Shown here piece by piece: positions 24,954 through 33,740 of a stretch of 64,000 bases of DNA. The stretch covers positions 187,367 to 251,366 of the forward strand of contig NZ_FMZO01000004.1 of NCBI RefSeq assembly GCF_900101395.1, written 5' to 3'. The translations under genes and the position numbers were made by a program. Source of the DNA: Niabella drilacis (GTDB lineage Bacteria > Bacteroidota > Bacteroidia > Chitinophagales > Chitinophagaceae). The number at the start of each line of letters is the position of its first letter. Position 1 is the stretch's first letter. The notes under the pieces were generated by a model. The model did not search any database. It was not told the DNA's origin and saw only the letters and a program-made list of their open reading frames with translations.

Positions 24954-25703
24954 TCAATCCCGGTAGTCTCTTCCGGTTAATTGCAAAAACAACCCCTCCA
25001 GGCCCTCCTGGCGGTGCTGCTGTTTCAGCTCATCCAGGGTTCCCTGGCTGATGATGCTGCCACCATCCATCAGGGCCACTTCGGTGCAGAGGTCTTCCGC
25101 TTCTTTTAGCTGATGCGATGTGTAAACGAGGGTGGTCCCGTTCCTGTTGATCTCTTTAAGGTAGCCGATAATGGCATTGCGGGACTGCACATCCACACCT
25201 ACAGTGGGCTCGTCCAGGAAAAGGATCCGGGGATTGTTCATGACCCCGATGGCAAGATTGACCCTTCGTTTCATTCCGCCAGAAAACTCTTTCAGCGGCT
25301 TGCCGGCTACATGCTGCAGTCCCATTACTTTTAACAGGGTAGTGGTGGCATCGCTGATCTGCCGGCTGTTTAATCCATACCAGGCCCCAAAGAATTCCAG
25401 GTTTTCTGCGGGGGTGAGTTCTTCATAAAAAGAAAAGTCCTGGGGTACAAACCCGATGGTGCTCTTAACAAAGCTGCTGTTCTCTTTTATTTCTTTTCCA
25501 AAAAGCCGTATGGAGCCTTGCGGGTAGGGGAGCAGCCCTGTCATTAAACTCATCAGGGTGGTCTTACCCGCACCATTCGGTCCAAACAGGCCAAACCGGC
25601 TGCCTTCCTTTACCACAAGATCAAGCTGGCGGATCACCGGTTGTGCTGCCCGCTTATAGCAGTACCCCAGGTTTTTTATATGCAGGGCATCTTCGTTCAA
25701 CAT
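24954..25703 (-). CDS. ABC transporter ATP-binding protein (ABC-2 exporter type)
   Basis: A 249-residue ATPase subunit. Walker A is GPNGAGKTT, the signature is FSGGMKRR, Walker B is ILFLDEPTVG, followed by TSHQLKEAE with the switch histidine. The FSGGMKRRVNLAIGVMNNP style is that of drug/polysaccharide exporter (CcmA/NodI-like) ATPases working with ABC-2 permeases. No permease gene is adjacent, so the partner must be encoded elsewhere. The start lies 12 bp after the DUF3109 stop, which suggests co-transcription. The substrate is unknown. Confidence 0.92.
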   Translation of the reverse strand: MLNEDALHIKNLGYCYKRAAQPVIRQLDLVVKEGSRFGLFGPNGAGKTTLMSLMTGLLPYPQGSIRLFGKEIKENSSFVKSTIGFVPQDFSFYEELTPAENLEFFGAWYGLNSRQISDATTTLLKVMGLQHVAGKPLKEFSGGMKRRVNLAIGVMNNPRILFLDEPTVGVDVQSRNAIIGYLKEINRNGTTLVYTSHQLKEAEDLCTEVALMDGGSIISQGTLDELKQQHRQEGLEGLFLQLTGRDYRD

Positions 25704-25715
25704 ACTTGCGCTGAT

Positions 25716-26312
25716 TTATTCTGCGGGGTTATCATCGTTCCTTGTTGCGATCTGGTCCAGCACAGCATAAAATTCCTGCCCGTATTTCCGGGTGAGGGGC
25801 TCTTTCAGGAATTTATACACGGGTACCTGTAATGATTTGCCCAGTTTGCAGGCGGGGCTGCACATTTTTTTCCGCGGTTCGTAATTCAGCCGTTCATAAT
25901 CGCCATGTTTGCCTTTATAGGCAATAATGGGGTAAAGGTGGCAACTGATGGGCTTTTTCCAGGGGATCTTTCCTTCGTTATAAGCCTGCTCAAAGGCACA
26001 TTTGATGAGGCCGTCCGGCTCGCGGTAGGCATATACACAGATCTCGTTATCGCTGGGAAGGGTAGGTGTTACCCAGCCAAATTCTTCGTCATATTCATAG
26101 TTGCCTTTCTTTTCAATTTCTTTTATGGCGGGCTGGGTCAGGTAGGGCTTTACTACCTCATAGTATTCGTTTACCAGCTTTAATTCGGCTTCTTCAAGCG
26201 GAGCACCGGCATCGCCATCTTCACAGCAACCACCCTTGCATTTGGACAGGTCGCACACAAATTGTTTTTCAATCACATCATCGCTGATGAGTTTATTGTC
26301 AATAACGATCAC
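25716..26312 (-). CDS. DUF3109 family cysteine-rich protein
   Basis: A 198-residue protein of the DUF3109 family, related to the YkgJ zinc/iron-chelating group. The cysteine motif VCDLSKCKGGCCEDGDAG near residue 20 and the later CVYA...IKCAFE, ISCHLYP and KMCSPACKLG give at least eight conserved Cys that could bind a metal or Fe-S cluster. The function is unknown. The start is GTG at 26312 (MIVIDNKLIS). A TAATTTTG box at 26333-26326 lies 14 bp upstream. It is first in a two-gene unit with the ABC ATPase. Confidence 0.88.
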   Translation of the reverse strand: MIVIDNKLISDDVIEKQFVCDLSKCKGGCCEDGDAGAPLEEAELKLVNEYYEVVKPYLTQPAIKEIEKKGNYEYDEEFGWVTPTLPSDNEICVYAYREPDGLIKCAFEQAYNEGKIPWKKPISCHLYPIIAYKGKHGDYERLNYEPRKKMCSPACKLGKSLQVPVYKFLKEPLTRKYGQEFYAVLDQIATRNDDNPAE

Positions 26313-26325
26313 TTTATTTTTTTTG

Positions 26326-26333
26326 CAAAATTA
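26326..26333 (-). promoter_or_regulatory. Predicted -7 element for the DUF3109-ABC unit
   Basis: The minus strand reads TAATTTTG, matching TAnnTTTG, 14 bp before the GTG start. It separates this unit from gldE upstream. Confidence 0.45.
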
Positions 26334-26376
26334 AGCACCCGGAGCCGGGTGCCGCTATTTATTTGTAAAATGCTGT

Positions 26377-27723
26377 TTACTTATTGCCGGGGCCCTGGCT
26401 GATGGTCACTTTCGCGGTTTTCACCCGGTTCCTTTCCGTTTCCATTACGGTAAACTCAAAATCGCCGGTCCGCACCACATCACCGGCACGGGTCAGTTCT
26501 CCGGAAAGTTCATTGATCAGCCCGCCCAGGGATTCACTGTCGCCCCGTACTTCATCAAAGGTCTCAATGGGGAGTTTTAAGGCCTTGCACATGTCATGGA
26601 GCATGGTGCGTCCTTCAAAGATATAATTGTTGTCATCGATCCTGTTGATCAGGAGGTCCTCGTCGTCAAATTCATCCTTTACTTCTCCTACTACTTCTTC
26701 AATGATGTCCTCCATGGTAACGATACCACTGGTACCGCCAAACTCGTCTACTACCACGGCGAAATGAATCCGCTTTTTCTGGAAATCCAGCAGGAGGTCC
26801 TCTATCAGTTTTGTTTCGGGTACAAAGTACGGCGCACGGATCCTGGTATGCCAGTCCTTAATAGCAGTACCGTCATCAAGATAGGGAACCAGGTCCTTTA
26901 TATTTAACACCCCGGCAATTTCATCCAGGCTGCTTTTGTATACGGGCAGCCTGGAATAATGCAGCTCACCTACCTGCCGGATCAGGTCTTCAAAAGGCGT
27001 ATCATATTTTACACCACTTACGTAGAGGCGGTTCCGCATAACTTTTTTAACGGAGATCTTTCCAAATTTAACGATCCCCTTCATAATATTCTTTTCTTCC
27101 GGAGTAACCTCGTCTGTTTGAATATCGATGGTTTCATCAATTTGCTGGATATTGGTTTCCTCTACCTTGTTGGCCCCTACCGTGCGGCCAAAACTGTCGG
27201 CCAGGGCCACCGTCCACCGGCTGATCCTTCTCAGCAAAAGATAAATGGCTTCAACGATCATGATCAGCACCGGCCATTCAAATGCAAAGCGCAGGTTGTT
27301 CTGGGTAGCCCAAACGCGCGGAAAAATTTCAACAAGGAAAAGGATGGCAAAGGCAATAATGGCAAACTTCAGGAAGATGCCCCAGATGGTATCCAGGTAT
27401 TCTGCGGGCACATAGTAGTTAATAAGATAATTGGCCAGAACGATCGTACAGATGTTTACCAGCGTTTTTGCGATGAGCATGGACGTAAATACTTCCTTGG
27501 GCTCTTCCAGCAAATTAAGGATCCTTTTTGCGGAGGGCTGCTGCTTGGTCTTTAATACATCAATATCTTTTTCATCCAGCGAAAAAATGGCCGCCTGCGA
27601 ACCTGCAATAGAAAAGGAAATGATGACCAGCACGACCAATGCGGCCACCAGCAATGTTGCATTCTGTATGCCAACAGGAAGCTGTCCCTGTATCACATCT
27701 AAAAAAACAAATAGGGTTTCCAA
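26377..27723 (-). CDS. gldE: Gliding motility-associated protein GldE (CNNM/CBS/CorC membrane protein)
   Basis: A 448-residue membrane protein. The N-terminal CNNM-type domain has about four hydrophobic segments (e.g. TLLVAALVVLVIISFSIAGSQAAIFSL). A CBS pair (~200-330, VMRNRLYVSGVKYDTPFEDLI and FVPETKLIEDLLLDFQ) follows, then a CorC/HlyC C-terminal domain (~350-440). VVVDEFGGTSGIVTMEDIIEEVVGEV is the family hallmark. In Flavobacterium, gldE lies next to ssb and mutY and supports gliding/type IX secretion. The same order here (mutY-ssb-gldE) supports the name. gldD, which often follows, is absent. It may act in ion homeostasis like other CNNM proteins, which is inference. Whether this strain glides is unknown. 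Confidence 0.88.
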   Translation of the reverse strand: METLFVFLDVIQGQLPVGIQNATLLVAALVVLVIISFSIAGSQAAIFSLDEKDIDVLKTKQQPSAKRILNLLEEPKEVFTSMLIAKTLVNICTIVLANYLINYYVPAEYLDTIWGIFLKFAIIAFAILFLVEIFPRVWATQNNLRFAFEWPVLIMIVEAIYLLLRRISRWTVALADSFGRTVGANKVEETNIQQIDETIDIQTDEVTPEEKNIMKGIVKFGKISVKKVMRNRLYVSGVKYDTPFEDLIRQVGELHYSRLPVYKSSLDEIAGVLNIKDLVPYLDDGTAIKDWHTRIRAPYFVPETKLIEDLLLDFQKKRIHFAVVVDEFGGTSGIVTMEDIIEEVVGEVKDEFDDEDLLINRIDDNNYIFEGRTMLHDMCKALKLPIETFDEVRGDSESLGGLINELSGELTRAGDVVRTGDFEFTVMETERNRVKTAKVTISQGPGNK

Positions 27724-27783
27724 AGTTCGGGTTTTCGTGAAACTGATTGCTCAAACGGCAGGCTGGTCCGTTTGTAAACTGTT

Positions 27784-28191
27784 TTAGAAGGAGTGCAGAT
27801 CAAATCCTTCGGAGCCTGTATGACCACCGGTATGTTCATCGGGTGAAGGAACCCCTTCTGTTTTTTTGTCAAGCATGATCAGGTTTTCGCCTACGACTTC
27901 CGTCACGTACTTTTTGGTGCCATCCTTGTCTTCCCAGCTGCGGGTACGCAGCCGTCCTTCAATATAAACGAGGCTCGCTTTTCGCAGGAACTTCTGCGCC
28001 AGCTCTGCCAGTCCGCGCCACAATACAACGGTGTGCCATTCGGTTTGCGAAATCAATTTACCGGTGCGGTCTTTAAAGGTTTCCGTGGTAGCAAGCGGAA
28101 ATTTTGCCACGGCAATATTGCCTTCCAGTAATTGAACATCCGGGTCTTTTCCTAAATTTCCAATCAGCATAACTCTATTAACGCCTCTCAT
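27784..28191 (-). CDS. ssb: Single-stranded DNA-binding protein
   Basis: A 135-residue OB-fold protein that coats ssDNA in replication and repair. It begins MRGVNRVMLIGNLGKDP and contains WHTVVLWRGLAELAQKFLRKASLVYIEGRL, both strongly conserved. The C-terminal tail is short and ends EGFDLHSF rather than the classic DDDIPF, although a terminal Phe is retained. Its place between mutY and gldE is conserved in Bacteroidota. gldE starts 60 bp downstream on the same strand. Confidence 0.95.
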   Translation of the reverse strand: MRGVNRVMLIGNLGKDPDVQLLEGNIAVAKFPLATTETFKDRTGKLISQTEWHTVVLWRGLAELAQKFLRKASLVYIEGRLRTRSWEDKDGTKKYVTEVVGENLIMLDKKTEGVPSPDEHTGGHTGSEGFDLHSF

Positions 28192-28337
28192 AATATAGAT
28201 TTTTCCTTATTTTTTGTTTATAAAGGTTAACATCCTGTTTTTTAACTCCGGTATCATCTGAAAAAATATGCCGGTTCCTGTAAAATCTAACTAAAATTAA
28301 TTTTTTTGACCGGATAAACAAAATTAAGCACGAGATT

Positions 28338-29387
28338 TCAGAAATTGTCAAGATGCTGCGTAATGGTCCGGGGAAATGGCAGTGTTTTTAGGGCCGTTAT
28401 TTTTTCCCAGCGGTAGTTTTCAAAACCGGCGGGCTTTGCTGCGGGCCGGCAGGCTATAAAAACGGATCTTATAAGCTGATGGCTGAGCTTCTGCGTATAC
28501 ACCGGGCTTATTTCGGTGAGGGTATCCTGTCTGAGCCATCCTTTCCGGACCGCAGCGCGGATGATCTCCGCGGCTGGGGTTTCGGCTGCTTTTTCGATAA
28601 GCGGGAATTCGTAGAGATGCTGCCAGATGTCTTTGCTGAGCCGTTCCCTTACCGGAACAGTAGCCCGGTAAATGGGGAGAAAGAAGTAAAAATAGCGGGT
28701 ACGTACCGCGATCTTTTTTGTTTTTACCGGCAACAGCGCAACGATGTCTTCCCTGAAGGCAACACAGTGGTTTTGGAAAGGGCAGTCCGCACAGTCGGGG
28801 TTTGCGGGCCTGCAAACGGTGGCGCCAAAATCCATAATGGCCTGGTTATAGGTACCTGGCTCCTTCTTATCGAGCAACTGCTCCGCCAGCGCCGTAATTA
28901 TCTTTTTGCCCGCGGTGGTATCAATGGCCTCGCGGATCCCAAAGACCCTCGCCAGCACGCGGAACACATTGCCATCAATTACAGCATGCGGCAGGTTAAA
29001 GGCAAAGGAAGCAATGGCGGCCGCGGTATAAGGACCAATGCCTTTTAATTGCAGGATGGCCGCATAGCTGTCCGGAAAGCGGCTGTTTAGTTCTGTACTG
29101 ATCTTCCGGGCAGTGTGTATCAGGTTTTTACAGCGGGAGTAATACCCCAGCCCCTCCCAGAGTTTGAATACTTTTTTTTCATCGGCTGCCGCAAGATCCC
29201 GGACCGTAGGAAAATTATGAATAAAATTTTCGTAATACTTTAATCCTTGTTCTACACGTGTTTGCTGTAATATAACTTCACTCAACCAGATCCTGTAGGG
29301 ATCTTTGATCCCTTTCCAGGGCATTTTTCTTTTGTTCTCAGTTCGGTTCCATTCAATTAAATAACGCGAAAAAAGGTTATGGATCAA
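28338..29387 (-). CDS. mutY: A/G-specific adenine glycosylase
   Basis: Base-excision repair enzyme that removes adenine mispaired with 8-oxoguanine. Catalytic E37 lies in LSEVILQQT. The helix-hairpin-helix is LKGIGPYTAAAIASFAF, with catalytic D138 in AVIDGNVFRV. The 4Fe-4S ligands are C-x6-C-x2-C-x5-C in CRPANPDCADCPFQNHC. A C-terminal NUDIX-like 8-oxoG recognition domain follows. The total of 349 residues is normal. The start is a TTG at 29387; no in-frame ATG is available before MPWKG. The 146 bp between mutY and ssb hold no gene. Confidence 0.95.
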   Translation of the reverse strand: MIHNLFSRYLIEWNRTENKRKMPWKGIKDPYRIWLSEVILQQTRVEQGLKYYENFIHNFPTVRDLAAADEKKVFKLWEGLGYYSRCKNLIHTARKISTELNSRFPDSYAAILQLKGIGPYTAAAIASFAFNLPHAVIDGNVFRVLARVFGIREAIDTTAGKKIITALAEQLLDKKEPGTYNQAIMDFGATVCRPANPDCADCPFQNHCVAFREDIVALLPVKTKKIAVRTRYFYFFLPIYRATVPVRERLSKDIWQHLYEFPLIEKAAETPAAEIIRAAVRKGWLRQDTLTEISPVYTQKLSHQLIRSVFIACRPAAKPAGFENYRWEKITALKTLPFPRTITQHLDNF

Positions 29388-29565
29388 TTTTTTATGTATT
29401 AAATAGTGGATATTGTCAATTAAATTTAGTAAATTACCATAAAATTTTTCAATTTTATAAAATTTGGATTAATAATTGATTGTAAACTATTTATTAAAGT
29501 TTTGCACATTTATTGCAGTAACTTTACGTAACAGTAATCATTAAACTATCTTAATATCAGGAACT

Positions 29566-29889
29566 ATGCGAAAAGCAGACTTAGTAAATAAGATCTCAGA
29601 CAAAACCGGTATTCCAAAGGTTGATGTGCTTGTTACTTTGGAAACGATGTTCAAAGAAGTAAAGGATACCCTTTCCTCCGGCGAGAATATCTACATCAGG
29701 GGGTTTGGCAGTTTTATTACAAAAAAGAGAGCTGCTAAGATCGGCCGGAATATAAAAAAGAATGTGGCAGTGCATATCCCGGAACATTATATCCCTGCGT
29801 TCAAGCCCGCAAAAGAATTTACCGCCGAGGTAAAAAAACTCGTTGAACCCAAACCGGATAATGGTCCGGGGGAAGATGGGGATGATTAG
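29566..29889 (+). CDS. HU/IHF-family DNA-binding protein
   Basis: Nucleoid protein of 107 residues that bends and wraps DNA. It starts MRKADLVNKISDKTGIPKVDVLV and contains the family arm region IYIRGFGSFITKKRAAKIGRNIKK followed by VHIPEHYIPAFKPAKEF. It ends with an acidic tail (PDNGPGEDGDD) longer than E. coli HU. It is preceded by an AT-rich intergenic stretch of about 180 bp, fitting a strong, curved promoter, though no clean TAnnTTTG box was found there. Confidence 0.95.
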   Translation: MRKADLVNKISDKTGIPKVDVLVTLETMFKEVKDTLSSGENIYIRGFGSFITKKRAAKIGRNIKKNVAVHIPEHYIPAFKPAKEFTAEVKKLVEPKPDNGPGEDGDD

Positions 29890-29928
29890 AATTCCTGAAA
29901 AAAACTTCGTTTTGTAGCGGATTGCAGT

Positions 29929-29936
29929 TACCTTTG
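29929..29936 (+). promoter_or_regulatory. Predicted -7 element for the TPR protein gene
   Basis: TACCTTTG, 19 bp before the TTG start at 29955. It supports this otherwise unusual start codon. Confidence 0.4.
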
Positions 29937-29954
29937 CCGTCCAATTAAGGACAG

Positions 29955-30824
29955 TTGAAGAAACCCCAGGTAATAACAATCGTTGTGGCAGCAGTGGCAA
30001 TAGTGCTTTTGCTGGCTTTTGGGCGTACTGTCCCGAAGGCTGGACCTAAACCGGTTGCCGGGGAAACTACGCAGGATCATGACCATGCCGGCCATGAGGA
30101 TGCCGCCGGTGGATTTTCCATTGATACGGTACTTGCAATGTCTAAAAAAGAGCTTCCGGCCGGTCAGGCACTGAGGCTTGATCTGCTTGAGAAAAGCATT
30201 ACGCGCGGTGATGTAAAAAAGCAAAGGCTGGATGTATATCACCAGCTGGCCCATTTCTGGAAAGACACTGCAAAAGCCTTTATTCCCTATGCCTGGTTTA
30301 CGGCAGAATCAGCGCGGTTGGAAAATTCCGAAAAAAGTCTCAACTTTGCAGCCCAAATCTTTTTAAACCAGCTGTCCCAGGTCGAAAATGAGCCGACCCG
30401 TCATTGGATGGCTGAGCAGGCAAAAGACCTGTTTGAGAAGACTTTGTCTGTAAACCCGGCTAATGATTCGGCCCAGGTGGGTTTGGGAGCAACATACCTT
30501 TACGGGGGCATTGGTACCCCGATGGAGGGAATTGGAAAGATCAGAGCTGTTGTTGAAAAGGACAGTACCAACGTTTATGCGCAAATGACCCTGGCCACGG
30601 CTTCCCTTATGAGTGGTCAGCAGCAGAAAGCGCAGGAACGGCTGGAAACAGTCCTGAAACTGCAGCCTCAGAATATCCAGGCAATTTTAATGCTTGGAGA
30701 CCTGTACGAAAAGGATGGCAATAAAGACCAGGCGATACAGTGGTATTCAAAAGCTGTAAAGCTGGTACAAAGAGCGGATATCAGGACAGAGCTGGAGAAG
30801 CGGATTGAAGCATTGAAGAAATAA
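29955..30824 (+). CDS. Tetratricopeptide repeat protein, membrane-anchored
   Basis: A 289-residue protein with a TTG start. The N-terminal helix VITIVVAAVAIVLLLAFG should anchor it in the inner membrane, with the rest in the periplasm. A His/Asp-rich patch (TTQDHDHAGHEDAAGG) follows. From ~85 to the end come TPR-like helical pairs, clearest at VNPANDSAQVGLGATYLYGG, TNVYAQMTLATASLMSGQQQKAQERLETVLKLQPQNIQAILMLGDLYEKDGNKDQAIQWYSKAVKL. It is a protein-interaction scaffold, partner unknown. It lies between HU and the small ribosomal-type gene, a neighbourhood concerned with basic cell machinery. Confidence 0.85.
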   Translation: MKKPQVITIVVAAVAIVLLLAFGRTVPKAGPKPVAGETTQDHDHAGHEDAAGGFSIDTVLAMSKKELPAGQALRLDLLEKSITRGDVKKQRLDVYHQLAHFWKDTAKAFIPYAWFTAESARLENSEKSLNFAAQIFLNQLSQVENEPTRHWMAEQAKDLFEKTLSVNPANDSAQVGLGATYLYGGIGTPMEGIGKIRAVVEKDSTNVYAQMTLATASLMSGQQQKAQERLETVLKLQPQNIQAILMLGDLYEKDGNKDQAIQWYSKAVKLVQRADIRTELEKRIEALKK

Positions 30825-30864
30825 AAATATTTAACAAAAGTTCATTTTAAAAAATTTATTGAGT

Positions 30865-30957
30865 ATGCCTTGTGGTAAAAAAAGAAAGCGTCATAAAATC
30901 GCGACACACAAACGTAAAAAAAGACTGAGAAAGAATCGTCATAAAAAGAGAAAATAG
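30865..30957 (+). CDS. Very small basic ribosomal-type protein (AURKAIP1/COX24 domain; bS22/mS38-like)
   Basis: A 30-codon gene encoding MPCGKKRKRHKIATHKRKKR followed by LRKNRHKKRK, almost entirely Lys, Arg and His. The KxKRHKxxxHKxKKRxRKxRHK pattern is that of the AURKAIP1/COX24 family. Its mitochondrial member mS38 and mycobacterial member bS22 are small-subunit ribosomal proteins. A role as a ribosomal protein here is inferred from that. The ATG at 30865 is the only sensible start. It lies 40 bp after the TPR gene and 214 bp before the RNase G gene. It is too short for many gene finders. Confidence 0.8.
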   Translation: MPCGKKRKRHKIATHKRKKRLRKNRHKKRK

Positions 30958-30985
30958 GATAACGTTTTTCTTTTAAGACATTTGG

Positions 30986-31028
30986 AATAACAGGTAGTAT
31001 TCTGTTGAGATAGAAATTACCTGTTATT
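30986..31028 (+). repeat. Inverted repeat between the small basic gene and rng
   Basis: AATAACAGGTA (30986-30996) and its exact complement TACCTGTTATT (31018-31028) are separated by 21 bp. There is no T tract directly after it; one follows about 20 bp later (GGTCGGTTTTTT). It could be an imperfect terminator or a leader hairpin of the RNase G mRNA. Confidence 0.4.
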
Positions 31029-31171
31029 GCTTTGTTATTGGTCGGTTTTTTAAATAATGATGAGAGCATACCCATCCTGTTTGCTGCCATAAAATATTAT
31101 TTTGCCCCCCTCATTATTCTGGCTAACCGTTTCTTTATATACTTCAAGATGAGTACTCATGGTGGTTTCTC

Positions 31172-32725
31172 ATGAATAAAGACCTTATTATTAATGCCAC
31201 GCCTACGGGTGTGGACATAGCCCTACTTGAGGATAACAAACTGGTAGAGCTGCATAGTGAAAAAACGGATTCCCGTTTCGCCGTGGGCGATCTTTACCTG
31301 GGAAAGGTAAAGAAACTGATGCCCGGATTAAACGCAGCATTTATTGACCTGGGGTACGAGAAGGATGCGTTCCTTCATTATACAGACCTGAGTCCCTACG
31401 TAAAATCACTGCTGAAATTTACACAGCTGGCGATGAACCAGGGCGGCGAGCAGGCAATGGATTTTTCAAAATTTGAGATCGAGCCGGAAATTGTAAAAAC
31501 CGGCAAGATCACGGAAGTACTGAGCGGGAAGCCGCATATCCTTGTCCAGATCTTAAAAGAGCCCATCGCTGCCAAGGGCCCCCGTTTGAGCTGTGAGCTT
31601 TCATTGCCCGGGCGGTATATTGTTATTACCCCGTTCAACAACATTGTGGCGGTTTCCAAAAAGATCCATTCCTCCGAGGAAAGGAAACGGCTGCAAAAAA
31701 TTGTAGAGGCGGTAAAACCCAAAAACTTTGGGGTAATCGTTCGTACAGCGGCAGAAGGGAAGAATACCGCCGAGCTGTATGAAGATCTGACCAACCTGGT
31801 GACCTCCTGGAAAACCATTGAGCAAAACCTAAAGGGCGCGGTAGCCCCTGCCAAGATCCTGAGCGAGCAGAATAAGACCAACAGTATTTTGAGAGATCTC
31901 CTGAATGCAGATTTTAACCGCATTATAGTGAACTCGAAAAGTATCTTCACCGAAACCAAGCAATATATCCAGAAGATTGCACCGGAAAAGGCGGAGATCG
32001 TTTCGTTTTATCAAAGCCCGGGGGGGATCTTCGATTCGTTTGGCATTACCAAGCAGGTAAAAGCTTCTTTTGGAAAAACGGTGAACCTGAACAGCGGCGC
32101 CTACCTGATCATTGAACATACCGAGGCCCTGCATGTAATTGACGTGAACAGCGGCTACAAGAATGTAAGCAATAACCAGGAGCAAAATGCGCTGGCGACC
32201 AACCTGGAGGCGGCTGAGGAAATATCGCGGCAGCTGCGGCTGCGTGATATTGGCGGTATCATCGTGGTGGATTTTATCGACATGAAGCAGGCTGAGAATA
32301 AGCGGACCCTCTACGAAAAAATGGAGGAGTTTATGAAGGTGGACCGCGCGCGGCATTCGGTGCTTCCTATTTCAAAATTTGGGCTAATGCAGATCACCCG
32401 GCAGCGGATGCGCCCGGAGGTCAACATCAATACCCAGGAAATTTGCCCTACCTGTAACGGTACCGGCAAAATAGCTTCCTCGCTGATCCTTGAAGATGAG
32501 ATCGAAAAAAATCTCAGTTACCTGATCACCCATAAACATAAGGACCTGAAACTGGTGGTGAACCCCATCGTTTATGCGTACCTGACCAAGGGTTTCTGGT
32601 TTAACAGCAAGCTCGCAAAATGGAACAAAAAGTTCGGGCAGAAGATAAAGCTGGAACAGAACACCACCTACCAGCTGGTAGAGTACCGGTTTTTTAACAG
32701 CGACGAAGAAGAGATCAAGATGTAG
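31172..32725 (+). CDS. rng: Ribonuclease E/G family endoribonuclease
   Basis: A 517-residue single-strand endoribonuclease acting in rRNA and mRNA processing. An S1-like RNA-binding region opens the protein (DLYLGKVKKLMPGLNAAFIDLGYEKDAFLH, ~40-70). The catalytic Mg-binding aspartates are D324 in LHVIDVNSG and D367 in IIVVDFIDMKQ. The zinc-link cysteines sit in CPTCNGTGK. The length is that of RNase G, without the C-terminal degradosome scaffold of RNase E. A 214-bp upstream region containing an inverted repeat may hold its leader. Confidence 0.93.
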   Translation: MNKDLIINATPTGVDIALLEDNKLVELHSEKTDSRFAVGDLYLGKVKKLMPGLNAAFIDLGYEKDAFLHYTDLSPYVKSLLKFTQLAMNQGGEQAMDFSKFEIEPEIVKTGKITEVLSGKPHILVQILKEPIAAKGPRLSCELSLPGRYIVITPFNNIVAVSKKIHSSEERKRLQKIVEAVKPKNFGVIVRTAAEGKNTAELYEDLTNLVTSWKTIEQNLKGAVAPAKILSEQNKTNSILRDLLNADFNRIIVNSKSIFTETKQYIQKIAPEKAEIVSFYQSPGGIFDSFGITKQVKASFGKTVNLNSGAYLIIEHTEALHVIDVNSGYKNVSNNQEQNALATNLEAAEEISRQLRLRDIGGIIVVDFIDMKQAENKRTLYEKMEEFMKVDRARHSVLPISKFGLMQITRQRMRPEVNINTQEICPTCNGTGKIASSLILEDEIEKNLSYLITHKHKDLKLVVNPIVYAYLTKGFWFNSKLAKWNKKFGQKIKLEQNTTYQLVEYRFFNSDEEEIKM

Positions 32726-32836
32726 AGTGGAGCATATTGAATAACAAATAAGGGGATGCCGCAGTGATGAGTGGGTTGAAAGAAGGTTTGCGGAACAACC
32801 AGCGGGTTTCCTTACTTTTTCATTCAAAATCTTACG

Positions 32837-33325
32837 TTACCGTATCAGGGCCTCCCAAAGCCCTTCTGCCGGACTGAAGAGGAGGTTTGCAGAACCGGGA
32901 CTGATCCGCCAGAAACCCTTTTCTATTTCCGTTTCAAGTTCGCCGGTATCCCAGCCACAGTAGCCGATAAATAATTTCAGGTCTTTATCTGATCCCGGAT
33001 CCCCGTTGATATGCATAACTGCCTGTTTAAAATTTCCCCCGGAGTAAACGGACGGGCTTACCGGTAATCCTTCTTCTATAAGGTCCGGGCGGCGGTGTAT
33101 AAAAAAAAGATGCTCCTGGTCAACCGGCCCGCCTTCATATAATTTAAATGGTGCACATTGCCGGAACTCCACCAGCTCGTTCAATGTTCTTGGAAACGGT
33201 TTATTCAGCACAAAGCCCATGGCTCCGTTTTCGTTGTGCTCAGTAATGAGCAGTACTACCTTAAAAAAATTAGGATCATCCATTAATGGAGTGCTTACCA
33301 ATACAGTACCGGTTGTTATATTCAT
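32837..33325 (-). CDS. YqgE/AlgH family protein
   Basis: A 162-residue protein of the UPF0301 family. It starts TGTVLVSTPLMDDPNFFKVVLLITEHNENGAMGFVLNKP, the family hallmark, with GGPV and the C-terminal region GYCGWDTGELETEIEKGFW. It is slightly shorter than the usual ~185 residues. The structure of relatives is known but the biochemical role is not; AlgH in Pseudomonas affects alginate expression. It is convergent with rng. Confidence 0.92.
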   Translation of the reverse strand: MNITTGTVLVSTPLMDDPNFFKVVLLITEHNENGAMGFVLNKPFPRTLNELVEFRQCAPFKLYEGGPVDQEHLFFIHRRPDLIEEGLPVSPSVYSGGNFKQAVMHINGDPGSDKDLKLFIGYCGWDTGELETEIEKGFWRISPGSANLLFSPAEGLWEALIR

Positions 33326-33386
33326 TGTTGCTGGTAAAAGAAAATCGGGGTTCCGGATGGAACGCTTTTGAAATGGAGCAGGCTTT

Positions 33387-33629
33387 CTAATTCTTATTGA
33401 TCAAAAAATGGAAGGCTTTTAACTGGGGCCTGTTGATAGCCCGGAGGATCTTTCTTTTTTTGCTGGTGATACGGCTGCGGCTGACGAGTTCGTGGGCGAT
33501 ACAAAAGTTTTCATCGGTATCCACACAGGCGATCACCTTATGCACGAACTGTACTTCCTGATCAATATATTCGGGAGTGCATTCGTTTTCTTTCAGCAGA
33601 AAGATAATATCGCGGCTATAATCGTTCAT
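33387..33629 (-). CDS. Hypothetical small protein
   Basis: An 80-residue protein starting MNDYSRDIIFLLKENECTPE. It contains VQFVHKVIACVDTDENFCIAHELVSRSRITSKKRKILRAINRP and ends in Asn-Lys. There is no signal peptide or membrane segment; it is mixed alpha with a basic C-terminal half. I do not recognise the family. A longer frame to 33767 lacks support, because it would run through the divergent promoter of the glycosyltransferase gene. It is 61 bp downstream of the yqgE-like start on the same strand. Confidence 0.6.
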   Translation of the reverse strand: MNDYSRDIIFLLKENECTPEYIDQEVQFVHKVIACVDTDENFCIAHELVSRSRITSKKRKILRAINRPQLKAFHFLINKN

Positions 33630-33700
33630 TTTGCCATCTTCAAAAAAAATGTGACATTCACATTTATAAAAATAAGATTTTTTCCGATCCGGTGCAAGAA

Positions 33701-33708
33701 TATTTTTG
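33701..33708 (+). promoter_or_regulatory. Predicted -7 element for the glycosyltransferase gene
   Basis: TATTTTTG matches TAnnTTTG, 33 bp before the ATG at 33741. Confidence 0.45.
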
Positions 33709-33740
33709 TATTGCAGGGATTGATAAAGAACCGGTAATTC

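Noticed and set aside
29388-29565. AT-rich stretch before the HU gene as a replication origin
   Set aside because: No DnaA-box cluster was seen and no dnaA/dnaN is nearby. It is more likely just a promoter region.
30986-31028. Inverted repeat as a standard rho-independent terminator
   Set aside because: The loop is 21 bases and no T run follows directly, so it is listed as an inverted repeat instead.
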